Shown here piece after piece: positions 1 through 7,322 of a stretch of DNA of 19,224 bases. The notes under the pieces were generated by a model that worked only from the letters and a program-made list of their open reading frames with translations, made no database searches and was not told where the DNA came from. A program made the translations under genes and the position numbers. The stretch spans positions 1-19,224 of the forward strand of contig CALCRE010000010.1 in NCBI GenBank assembly GCA_937894465.1, given 5' to 3'. Origin of the DNA: an uncultured Clostridia bacterium. Lineage in GTDB: Bacteria; Bacillota; Clostridia; JAAYHZ01. How positions within the stretch are numbered: the first letter of the stretch is position 1; each line of letters opens with the position of its first letter.

Positions 1-294
1 TGAACCCCTCACACCGCTAACGCGAAACAGGGGTTCCGTTGAAGCGAAATATGCAATATACTTCTGTTTACTAAAGTACTTGATCTCTTCATTAAATTTG
101 CCAAAAATAAGATCGGAGTTAATCAGTTCATCTTTCAAGAATGGTTTCTGTTTTTTAGCCTTTTCGGCAATAGATAGATAATCAACAACAAATTGATCGG
201 GTTTCGGAATTTCCTTAAAAATATAGAAAAAGATGCTTATCACCAACAAGGTGATTGCCACATAGAGAAAAGTTTTTACTTGTTTCTTCTTCAT
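1..294 (-). CDS. Membrane-anchored protein of unknown function, N-terminal 98 residues (runs off window)
   Basis: An open frame runs from an ATG at 294 to the left edge with no stop, so only the first 98 codons are here. The protein begins MKKKQVKTFLYVAITLLVIS: a Lys-rich start, then a single hydrophobic segment at about residues 8-27, which is a signal anchor or uncleaved signal peptide. No lipobox cysteine is present. A charged, Lys/Glu-rich extracytoplasmic region follows. An AGGAG Shine-Dalgarno lies about 9 nt upstream (near 306-312), and a good promoter is placed at 380-408, giving a leader of about 80 nt. I do not recognise the family from this fragment. The promoter closely resembles that of the solute-binding gene at 3549-5165, so the two are probably expressed together. 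That this is a real gene is well supported; its function is unknown. Confidence 0.7.
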   Translation of the reverse strand, partial: MKKKQVKTFLYVAITLLVISIFFYIFKEIPKPDQFVVDYLSIAEKAKKQKPFLKDELINSDLIFGKFNEEIKYFSKQKYIAYFASTEPLFRVSGVRGS

Positions 295-379
295 ATTATA
301 TGTACGCTCCTTACAATATTCTGATTAAGATTATTTTTACTAGGTGACATAGATGTATTTTCAAATTGATGTTATATTT

Positions 380-408
380 ATTGTAAATCATTGGAGTTTA
401 TTTTCCAA
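380..408 (-). promoter_or_regulatory. SigA-type promoter for the left-edge gene
   Basis: Read on the minus strand: -35 TTGGAA (403-408), a 17-nt spacer, and -10 TACAAT (380-385). Transcription would start near 373, about 80 nt before the start codon at 294. The region from the -10 into the early transcript (368-389) differs at only 2 of 22 positions from the equivalent part of the promoter at 5310-5338. Confidence 0.65.
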
Positions 409-470
409 CTTATTTTTTCAACTTTTTCTTTATCTTTTATTTTTGCCAACTTTAAACTTAAATTGTGCAA

Positions 471-497
471 TTTATACACTAAATCTAGATGTATAAA
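471..497. repeat. Inverted repeat, possible operator
   Basis: Perfect 8-bp arms TTTATACA (471-478) and TGTATAAA (490-497) are separated by 11 nt. A second near-palindrome, AAATTG-TG-CAATTT, overlaps at 460-473. Both lie about 50-90 bp upstream of the -35 box at 403-408. Dyads of this size are common by chance in AT-rich DNA, so a binding-site role is only a suggestion. Confidence 0.3.
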
Positions 498-886
498 TAC
501 TCAAGTCTTCTCTAAGGATGTTATGACTTTGAAGTATTTTCATTGATTCTCCTATACCAACCTTGGTTCAAAAGCTCATCCCGGATTGATTCGAAATTAA
601 TTAAAACATCAATTCTACTGAAAAGGAAATTGTTAAACTGTATCTTTTTAGTTGCTAGCGTTGTGCTATTGCTCTTCAATACCCATTGGTTTTTGTCACT
701 GGTTTTATATGCAAGACCATGTAAAACTGTTTGTCAAGTTGATATAAAATCGGCTATACCTTGTCAATTGAAAAACACAAATTTACAGGCCTTTTGCGGG
801 ATTATAAATAAAGTACAATACTAAAACCATGAATTTTTCGCCTTGATTAGGCGCTATGAAGATAAAAATTTCAATGACATCATCAT

Positions 887-991
887 GGCACTGAGGAATT
901 GGCACACTTGGAGATGTTGTTTAGGCAGTTGATTGACGGTGTTCCTTTCACTGCAACCTATTTTGCATCGAAAGGTGACCCTGTAGCCGAT
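887..991 (+). pseudogene. cotJC: Internally deleted remnant of spore-coat manganese-catalase-like protein CotJC
   Basis: The frame from 887 reads GTEELAHLEM, six unrelated residues, then DGVPFTATYFASKGDPVAD, and stops shortly after. These are two well-known conserved stretches of the CotJC / manganese catalase family (in B. subtilis CotJC roughly TDIGTEEFAHLEMI and AAGVPFTASYIQAKGDPIAD). The first holds the metal-ligand Glu and His of the di-iron/Mn-type helical bundle. In intact family members about 40 residues separate the two stretches; here nearly all of that is missing. The N-terminal 60 or so residues and everything after GDPVAD are also missing, so this cannot be functional. A stop (875-877) lies just upstream in frame, and there is no start codon or ribosome site. 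The remnant runs directly into the truncated regulator that follows. Family recognition is from memory of the motif, but both blocks match in order. Confidence 0.8.
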
Positions 992-1689
992 TGGTTTTGG
1001 GAGTAACCAACCAGTCGGTTTCCAAATGGGAAAGCGGTGCTTGTTGCCCTGACATTACACTCCTGCCCGAAATTGCGACATACTTAAATGTCACGATTGA
1101 TGAGCTGTTAGGTTATAGGTCTGCTGACAGTTTCGGCGATGTGTACTTGAAAATAAAAAACCTTTTTCAAGAATCACCTCAGAATATCAGCTTTGATTTG
1201 GCTTACAAGCTGGCCTTTGTCTTGCACGAAGGTGCGGTTTCCAAGGGATACAAGAGCTATCTGCCATGGGATTGTGACAAAAATAGAACACAAGACGAAG
1301 ATTTCGATAAATGGGGATTCTCGGCTTGCAGCGAACCGGAGGGCGTTACAATTATGAAAGGCAGCGCGGTCCTTATCGCAAACAATAAACTGGCAAAACC
1401 TGTTTCATCAAATGAACTATTTGAGTTATATAATGCACTGCAAAAGTACGGGAGTAAAGATAATTTACGCGTTCTTTTCAGCTTATACGAATTGACCATT
1501 AACGATTTCGATGTTTATGTTGCATTTAATGAGCTTGTTGAAAAATGCCAGCTCCCATCTGATATCGTACAAAAGGCGTTAGATAATCTCCCGATACAAA
1601 TAAAACCACTTGAGGACAGTAAAGACGGTTACCGTATCGAAGGCGGTTTTATGCACATTCCGACAGTTCTAATGCTTTTGACCCAATAA
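989..1689 (+). pseudogene. XRE-family transcriptional regulator lacking its N-terminus
   Basis: The frame begins inside a Cro/C1-type helix-turn-helix: LGVTNQSVSKWESGACCPDI is the recognition helix and following loop, continuing to the typical LNVTIDELLGY end. The expected first 20-25 residues (helix 1 and part of helix 2) are absent. In their place, in a different frame, is the cotJC remnant. The only possible start is a TTG at 991 with no Shine-Dalgarno, and a TGA sits in frame at 976-978. The remaining body, about 165 residues, appears intact up to IEGGFMHIPTVLMLLTQ and is of the kind found behind HTH domains in clostridial regulators. It was probably a DNA-binding regulator; without helix 1 it is unlikely to fold or bind properly. 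Expression from the TTG cannot be excluded. Confidence 0.75.
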
Positions 1690-1812
1690 CAGTATCCTTT
1701 TTTAAATGCTTTTGTCAATTCCAAAGATAGCACCGAACAGACGCTAGATACAGGGTATAATTCCACATTCGAGCACGCTAACGGCTTATGCTACAACTAC
1801 AACTCATCACTC

Positions 1813-3402
1813 TTAACGGTCAAAAAACAAACTTTCTAATGCTTTTGTGAAAAGAGGATTATTTGTGTCTTCTAAACTTTTAAAATAGTTTATCAAAGAC
1901 GCCTCTGTCGTTTTATCATCAAAAGCAAATGTCAATACGGATCTTTTTAAGCCGGATTCAAGCTGAATTTGCTCCAGATGACTTTCATTTCTTAGAAATT
2001 TGTCAACATCTTTTATGAACGCTTCGTAGTCTGTTATTTGATTGATGATATCGGCCATATAGTCCGGCTCATAACGTTCATACACTTTCTCTTTATAATA
2101 GGCGGCTTCGTTTACAGAACCAAAAACAGAGTTACCTATAGTTGAAAAGTTATTTCCGGTTCCGATGGAAATAAGAGATACGGGGCGCACATCATCCGAA
2201 TAATAAATGGTTTTCGTTTGTTGGTCAAAATTGTAGTTGACTCCTTCTATGCCATAACCGATAAATTTGCGAGCCTCATCATTGGAAAACAACCAATCTA
2301 TGTACATCAAAGCCAATTGTTTTTCCTCACAAGCTGCACTTACGGTAAAATATGACATACGCCTGTTACGAAGAACACTGTCATACATGGGATAAAAAAC
2401 ATAGTCCTCTAGCAATGTCGGACATTCTCGATCATAGGAGTCCAACAGTCTGATTCCGTCTAAAATGAAAGCATCCACTGCATTTTTATTGATATCTTTT
2501 ATCAAATCATTCATATCGGTTTTAAAACTGTATTCCATAAGCTCCTTTTTCTTTTCAAAAATTTTATCAGGAAGCTCTGTCTCGTCCAAACGATAAATCC
2601 GGTTGTCCGGATCATTATATTTCACGAAATACATTCTACTTAAATTCCAAAAAATATCATAATAGTCTTCCGTTTCGATGAGAGAAAGTAGTATATATGG
2701 AACTGTGGCATACATTTTTCGTGATTCGTCATTCCGCCGGTCCATGATTTCCTTACATAAATCCAACGCAGTTTTAATATCCGTTATATTCTCATAATCA
2801 TGTATGAATTCCCGGGCCACTGATTTTTGCACAGCAAAAACAGGAACGTTAAACACATAACTTTCAGGAATAGCAATGCCCACCTGTTTACCATCTACCA
2901 TACACACATCTCGGAAGGCAGGAAATTTAGTATAGAACAATGAAAGATATGGCGTTTTTTCATTAATATATTCAGAAACCTCATCGATATACTTTTCGTT
3001 GTAATAACTGACCAGCGTGTTCTTTGAAACGTAACCGGATGCCATGTTTGCATTGTAGATCATATCAAAGATCCCCGTGGCCACCATGATGTCCGGAACA
3101 TCATCTTTCCAAAGAGGTTGCATCTCTGTGCTGTCGGTGTACGCCAAACGGATGGTTACACCTATGGACGTACGGCTGAGATCATTGAGTTTCTCTATAA
3201 TATTGTTTCTTATCTCATCGTCTTTTAAATTATATGCTCCCCCTGTATACAAAGTGAGTTCTACATTCGTATCCAAGGGGTTGCCTTCAATGCCGCCTTT
3301 TGATTGCGTATCCACCGGTTCTTTCGGGTTGATCAAACTGCAGCTTGATGTACATGTACAAAGAGATAGAATTGCGGCAATAGTAACAAGAATCTTTTTC
3401 AT
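1813..3402 (-). CDS. Extracellular solute-binding lipoprotein (family 1 type)
   Basis: Predicted 529-residue lipoprotein of the ABC-transporter solute-binding class. The start is the ATG at 3402, preceded by AGAGGAA; the longer frame upstream lacks a ribosome site. The signal peptide MKKILVTIAAILSLC ends in a lipobox-like TSSC with the acylated Cys at 21, followed by a polar linker. Typical features are VDGKQVGIAIP (about 169-179), the ligand-cleft entrance segment, and YIDWLFSNDEARKFIGYGIE (about 367-386). The latter is the 'sequence of truncation' helix seen in the oligosaccharide-binding, DUF3502-like group. Length fits that group (about 500-550). The ligand is not readable from sequence. 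The gene follows a paralogue (3549-5165) with no clear terminator between them, so they are probably cotranscribed. No permease or ATPase gene is nearby, so it must share transport parts encoded elsewhere or act as a sensor. Family call good, substrate unknown. Confidence 0.75.
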   Translation of the reverse strand: MKKILVTIAAILSLCTCTSSCSLINPKEPVDTQSKGGIEGNPLDTNVELTLYTGGAYNLKDDEIRNNIIEKLNDLSRTSIGVTIRLAYTDSTEMQPLWKDDVPDIMVATGIFDMIYNANMASGYVSKNTLVSYYNEKYIDEVSEYINEKTPYLSLFYTKFPAFRDVCMVDGKQVGIAIPESYVFNVPVFAVQKSVAREFIHDYENITDIKTALDLCKEIMDRRNDESRKMYATVPYILLSLIETEDYYDIFWNLSRMYFVKYNDPDNRIYRLDETELPDKIFEKKKELMEYSFKTDMNDLIKDINKNAVDAFILDGIRLLDSYDRECPTLLEDYVFYPMYDSVLRNRRMSYFTVSAACEEKQLALMYIDWLFSNDEARKFIGYGIEGVNYNFDQQTKTIYYSDDVRPVSLISIGTGNNFSTIGNSVFGSVNEAAYYKEKVYERYEPDYMADIINQITDYEAFIKDVDKFLRNESHLEQIQLESGLKRSVLTFAFDDKTTEASLINYFKSLEDTNNPLFTKALESLFFDR

Positions 3403-3548
3403 ATATATTTCCTCTTCTTCGTTCTTAGTTATCCTACAAGCAACACCATATACGGTCATGCTTTGTTGCGATACACTCTAATAAACTTAGAACATAAGAT
3501 TTGCACCTATTTGTAAGCTGTCTGAATACATTACCGTACTATACATTT

Positions 3549-5165
3549 TTAACTGTCAATGTCCATGTTTTCTTTTATTTTGTCCTTTAAATCATCCATA
3601 TCAAGCAAATCATATAACCTAAGGTATTCATTGTATGAACCGGTCTTTTTACGGATGTATGAACTGATTCCAACATTCAAATCATGGCGTTTCCATAATA
3701 ATTCCTTCGCTTCAGGATCGTTTTTATTTAATTGGCTGACGGCATTTTTTAATTGAGCAAAATTCATTTCGTATTCATAAGAACTTTTGTTTATAGACTG
3801 AGAAGAAATAAACTCACTCAGAAATTCGTTCCAAAGGCCAAAATCATGAGCAAGCTTTGGTTCCATAAAGGGGTTTTCGAAACGTAGAAACATAAAATTA
3901 TGTGTGTTGTTTATTTCCATACCGTCTTGGGACACGGTGTAATCCGTATTTTCAAATCCGTAACGAAACATGGTGTAGACATCCTTATCCCATTCTAAAC
4001 AACGTAAAAACACCAATGCAGCATCAATGTCATTACAAGAAGAACTGATGAAATATTTAGGTTCATATCGAATGATGCCGGAAGGGGCATTTGCATTAAT
4101 AGGCATTACGGTATAAGACTGATTAAATCGTTCGGTTTTATAGTAAATTTGTTTCCGGAAAGATGAATATGATACAAGCTCAACGACAGGAGCCACTGCA
4201 GGTTGTATTTGTTTTGCCGCTGCATAAGATGTGTTTTTATACGTGTAAGGATCAGTCCAATCCGAATCCCATCTAAACACTCTTTCTTCAATATTCCCAC
4301 CGGTGCTATAAATTTTTTCAGCATATTCAAATGCATCGATGAACAAATCGGTTTCTTCGAAGAAAACCAAATCATTATTGTCTAGAAAAATATTAAATCC
4401 GCTGAGCATCAGAGGGAATCCGTTTTGATATAGGATAATTTGGGCCATGTGATTGAAATTAGCAATCCCATAATAACCGCTATCGTTAAAGTGGTTTAGT
4501 TCCTTGAATATTTCGGCCGTTTCATCAAGACTTAAATATTGATCTTTATTTTTGACGTCATAAAGGTCTTTGTGTATAACCAGTGCAAACAGGTTATACA
4601 CAGGGCTTTCACACCCGGGTATCGCCATGATCTTCCCATTATTCACAATTTTTGAAGCTAGGTGGGGATCTCTGTCGAGCATCGTATGAATCTCGGGATA
4701 AAACCGATCCACATAATCGGTAATATCTGCAGCATATTGCTTTTCTATGACATCACGTTCTATATCAAATGAAGAATTATTAACATTAGCAACATATATG
4801 TCTGAGTTATCACCGGATGATAATCTCAAATCCATTTCTTCCCCATAACCAAATGTACTTATCACTTCGAATTGAACAAAGATTCCGTATTTCATTTTTA
4901 TGTATTCAACTATTTTTTCCACCCGTACATCAAAATCCGAATCGGCTTCCGCTGATCCACCCGGATAAGGATACAGAATAGATATCTCCTTGGTCTGATC
5001 AAACTTGTAAAGGGGTTCCGTATACGTTGTTATTTCGGAACTTCCTTCTAGTGGATTATTATTTACTGTTTGTTCCTTCCCGGCGTGATCTAATACCGAA
5101 CATGAAGTGCTAAATAAGAGAGTAAGTATAACGATATTAATAATTTGCTTATTGCTTCTTTTCAA
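3549..5165 (-). CDS. Extracellular solute-binding lipoprotein, paralogue
   Basis: Predicted 538-residue lipoprotein. A TTG start at 5165 is preferred: a perfect AGGAGGTG lies at 5173-5180, 7 nt away, whereas the ATG further upstream (5183) sits on this ribosome site itself. The signal peptide ends LLFSTSC with the lipidated Cys at 22. After a short linker, the mature N-terminus (NNPLEGSSEITTYTEPLY) resembles that of the neighbour at 1813-3402 (GNPLDTNVELTLYTGGAY), supporting common origin. LRLSSGDNSDIYV (about 113-125) is the conserved 'M..G..PDI' segment of solute-binding proteins. NGKIMAIPG and a helix around ALVFLRCLEWDKDVYTMFRYG are also family-like. The promoter is at 5310-5338, giving a leader of about 140 nt. 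The gene is divergent from the sigma factor at 5603. No transporter membrane subunits are encoded nearby. Ligand unknown. Confidence 0.72.
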   Translation of the reverse strand: MKRSNKQIINIVILTLLFSTSCSVLDHAGKEQTVNNNPLEGSSEITTYTEPLYKFDQTKEISILYPYPGGSAEADSDFDVRVEKIVEYIKMKYGIFVQFEVISTFGYGEEMDLRLSSGDNSDIYVANVNNSSFDIERDVIEKQYAADITDYVDRFYPEIHTMLDRDPHLASKIVNNGKIMAIPGCESPVYNLFALVIHKDLYDVKNKDQYLSLDETAEIFKELNHFNDSGYYGIANFNHMAQIILYQNGFPLMLSGFNIFLDNNDLVFFEETDLFIDAFEYAEKIYSTGGNIEERVFRWDSDWTDPYTYKNTSYAAAKQIQPAVAPVVELVSYSSFRKQIYYKTERFNQSYTVMPINANAPSGIIRYEPKYFISSSCNDIDAALVFLRCLEWDKDVYTMFRYGFENTDYTVSQDGMEINNTHNFMFLRFENPFMEPKLAHDFGLWNEFLSEFISSQSINKSSYEYEMNFAQLKNAVSQLNKNDPEAKELLWKRHDLNVGISSYIRKKTGSYNEYLRLYDLLDMDDLKDKIKENMDIDS

Positions 5166-5309
5166 TGAACTACACCTCCTCATTTTTACTGAGTTTCATA
5201 TATTAATTTATCAATATGCAAATCAAGAGTAGAAATTAAGATTTATACTCAGGCGATGAACCAAGATGGTTATTTAAACTTAGTTAATTTTCCATATGAT
5301 GTTAAATCT

Positions 5310-5338
5310 ATTGTAAATCCATAGTTGTTGTTTGTCAA
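5310..5338 (-). promoter_or_regulatory. SigA-type promoter for the solute-binding gene pair
   Basis: On the minus strand: -35 TTGACA (5333-5338), a 17-nt spacer, and -10 TACAAT (5310-5315). Transcription would start near 5303. The sequence from the -10 to about +6 (5298-5319) is nearly identical to that at 368-389, and the match, though weaker, continues through the spacer to the -35 box. Confidence 0.75.
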
Positions 5339-5470
5339 CATATCTACTTAGGAGATTAACAAAGGTACTAATATAAGATTACTACAGAAAAATGTACTCA
5401 TTTTTTTGTGGAGAAGTGTGTATATTTATGTCAAACAGTTAATTACAACTTGGTTCAGAATCGCTATTGG

Positions 5471-5498
5471 TTTGACTGCTGAAAAACCAATGATATAA
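5471..5498 (+). promoter_or_regulatory. SigA-type promoter for the sigma-factor gene
   Basis: -35 TTGACT (5471-5476), a 16-nt spacer, and a perfect -10 TATAAT (5493-5498). Transcription would start near 5505, leaving a leader of about 98 nt before the ATG at 5603. Confidence 0.75.
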
Positions 5499-5602
5499 TT
5501 ATGTACAATGACTGAAAAATAGAAAAGAGAAAACAGTTTTTGTCCCAACCTTTTTCATATTACCGTGTCTATATGGGTGAAAGCTTTCAAGGAGATGAAC
5601 AA

Positions 5603-7270
5603 ATGAAACAAGAACAGGCCGAGAAAATGATAACAAAATACTTGAAACCCATATACGGTTTTGCGTTGAAACGCTGTGCCAATCTGCAGGATGCGGAAGA
5701 TTTGTCCCATGAGGTCGCACTAAGAGCGTTTCGTACACTTCTTACAAGGGATGACATTGAGTCACCGGATAAATTCATCTGGACAATTGCACATAATGCA
5801 CTTAGCAATTACTACCGAGACAAAAGCAATACTTTGATCGGTGTTTTAAAAGATGATATGTCGGAACTATTATCATCTGACGAGGATGTAGTTTCAGACA
5901 TGGTAAGAAACGAAACTAAACTTCGGTTACATTCCGAAATCGCTTATCTATCCAAGATGCAACGCATGGTCGTGATTGCCTACTACTTTGAGAACAAAAA
6001 GCAAGAGACGATTGCATCAGAACTCGGTATTCCTGTGGGCACGGTTAAGTGGCATCTGTTTGAAGCAAAAAAAGATTTGAAAAGAGGTATGAATACCATG
6101 AGACAGACAAGTGAACTAAAATTCAATCCCATCAAGTTTCATTCCATCGGAGTGAACGGATCTTCGGGGACAACACCGGTGAACAGTTTTTTTCGTTCCG
6201 CATTGTCACAAAATATAGCCTGGTGTGTGCGTCGAACAGCAAAAACAATAGGTGAGATCGCAGACGATCTGGGTGTTTCCCCGGTCTATGTAGAAGACGA
6301 GATCGATTATCTCGAGGAATACTGTTTCCTTGAAAAGAAAAGAGATAAATATGTAATTAATTTTCTTTTGGATGAACCTACGGCAGAGCTTTTGACCATG
6401 CAGAACGAGATGTACAAAAAAGCTGCAGATATCTTTGCAAATGAATTATATGATGATCTGAAAAGCAGCGATATAATTAACGATCCGGACATTCTGTGTG
6501 GTCAGACAGATGCTCCGGTCACCTTGACGGAAAGTAAGCGAGCAGACCGGAATTTTCTTCTTTGGTCTTTGATTCCCTATATTGCCGCAACATCAGGAGA
6601 AAAATTGATGGATCAAAACATTTCATTTGATGAAGTGGCAACCATCCGACCGGACGGAGGGCACAATATCTTTCATGCGTCCGTTGTTCCGGATGATATG
6701 GTTTTACCTTCCGACTATGTTTATATGAAAAACTGGTGCGGTCCTTGTTGGAATGCCACTGTAAATCATACCTTGTGGCAGATTGATACCGAGTGGTCAG
6801 AAAAAAGAGTGAATATCGGCAAAACCTACTCCATAGAAGCAAGTCGAGTATTGTCACTTTACGAACGAGAATTTGATGATGTGCTGTCAGAAGACGAATA
6901 CGCCTGGCTTGCCCAGCGCGGATTTGTCAAGACCAACGGTGCATATAACGGTTCTTTTAAGTCTTCATGGCAAATTGTAACCTTTGCCAACATAGAAATC
7001 CGAGACAAAATACTCGCAATCGGCGACCGGATCAAGGAAAAGTACAAAGATGAATTCGAAGCGATAAAAGCCCCCTATATCAAAGCAACATTGGCAAATA
7101 TACCGGAACGTCTAAAAAAGATAAGAGCTTATGAACTGCAATTCATTTTTTATTCCGACGGATGGTTTCTCTGTCATTGTATCAATGCATTGCTTTGTAA
7201 AGGAAAACTAAAAGAGCCTACTGAAAATCAGAAGAAATCTCTAACCACTTTGATTATTCCGAACAAATAA
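5603..7270 (+). CDS. ECF-type RNA polymerase sigma factor with long C-terminal WCGPC domain
   Basis: 555 residues from the ATG at 5603, with AAGGAG at 5589-5594. An upstream in-frame TTG (5540) has no ribosome site. Residues about 10-75 are sigma region 2 (DAEDLSHEVALRAF, then FIWTIAHNALSNYYRDKS). Residues about 105-165 are region 4, with the HTH QETIASELGIPVGTVKWHLF. Usual ECF factors end here at 160-200 residues. This one continues with a winged-helix-like segment (about 203-255, TIGEIADDLGVSPVYVEDEI then YLEEYCFLEKKRDKYVINFL) and a 300-residue C-terminal domain. That domain holds KNWCGPCWNA (377-386; Cys379, Cys382) and a second cysteine cluster, FLCHCINALLC (522-532). The CxxC sequence equals the thioredoxin active-site motif, but no thioredoxin fold is evident. 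No membrane anti-sigma gene is adjacent, so the extension may itself control activity. A bidirectional terminator follows. The sigma call is firm; the role of the C-terminal domain is unknown. Confidence 0.85.
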   Translation: MKQEQAEKMITKYLKPIYGFALKRCANLQDAEDLSHEVALRAFRTLLTRDDIESPDKFIWTIAHNALSNYYRDKSNTLIGVLKDDMSELLSSDEDVVSDMVRNETKLRLHSEIAYLSKMQRMVVIAYYFENKKQETIASELGIPVGTVKWHLFEAKKDLKRGMNTMRQTSELKFNPIKFHSIGVNGSSGTTPVNSFFRSALSQNIAWCVRRTAKTIGEIADDLGVSPVYVEDEIDYLEEYCFLEKKRDKYVINFLLDEPTAELLTMQNEMYKKAADIFANELYDDLKSSDIINDPDILCGQTDAPVTLTESKRADRNFLLWSLIPYIAATSGEKLMDQNISFDEVATIRPDGGHNIFHASVVPDDMVLPSDYVYMKNWCGPCWNATVNHTLWQIDTEWSEKRVNIGKTYSIEASRVLSLYEREFDDVLSEDEYAWLAQRGFVKTNGAYNGSFKSSWQIVTFANIEIRDKILAIGDRIKEKYKDEFEAIKAPYIKATLANIPERLKKIRAYELQFIFYSDGWFLCHCINALLCKGKLKEPTENQKKSLTTLIIPNK

Positions 7271-7277
7271 AACATAT

Positions 7278-7309
7278 AGCCCACAGTTTCATTGAAATAG
7301 CTGTGGGCT
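7278..7309. terminator. Bidirectional rho-independent terminator
   Basis: A perfect 9-bp stem AGCCCACAG (7278-7286) / CTGTGGGCT (7301-7309) has a 14-nt loop that can pair further (TTTC/GAAA). It is followed by TTGATTTT on the plus strand and by ATATGTTTTATTT on the minus strand. It sits between the convergent stops of the sigma gene (7270) and the beta-propeller gene (7323), so it can serve both. Confidence 0.85.
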
Positions 7310-7322
7310 TTGATTTTCCGGT

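Larger units (their letters stand above)
310..880. other. AT-rich region without a supportable gene
   Basis: This stretch holds the promoter at 380-408 and an inverted repeat at 471-497. Otherwise it has only weak open frames. One is a plus-strand frame from a TTG at 543 to 824. Another is a minus-strand frame of about 70 codons ending at a TAA at 521-523 with no start codon; its translation includes RDELLNQGWYRRINENTSKS and reads somewhat like protein. A third is a plus-strand run from 825 to about 900 (including EFFALIRRYEDKNFNDIIMA). None has a Shine-Dalgarno or a recognisable family. Together with the decayed genes next door, this looks like a gene graveyard. Confidence 0.5.
5166..5602. 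other. Divergent intergenic region between solute-binding gene and sigma factor
   Basis: 437 bp with no supportable coding frame. It contains the ribosome site of the leftward gene (5173-5180), its promoter (5310-5338), the rightward promoter (5471-5498) and the sigma-gene ribosome site (5589-5594). The leftward leader has only a small hairpin-capable AACCA-TCT-TGGTT. The stretch 5339-5470 between the two promoters is AT-rich and shows no repeat I can support. Confidence 0.6.

Noticed and set aside
543..824. Plus-strand open frame of 93 codons from a TTG
   Set aside because: There is no Shine-Dalgarno and no recognisable domain. The region is AT-rich, and the opposite strand is equally open.
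839..853. Hairpin CGCCT-TGATT-AGGCG as a terminator
   Set aside because: The stem is only 5 bp, and no T tract follows directly on either strand.
5540..5602. N-terminal extension of the sigma factor from an upstream TTG
   Set aside because: There is no ribosome site at the TTG. AAGGAG at 5589-5594 points to the ATG at 5603, where sigma region 2 begins as expected.
5978..6760. Thioredoxin domain in the sigma factor, suggested by WCGPC
   Set aside because: The tetrapeptide matches, but the surrounding sequence lacks the usual thioredoxin strand pattern and the cis-proline context. It is recorded only as a Cys motif.
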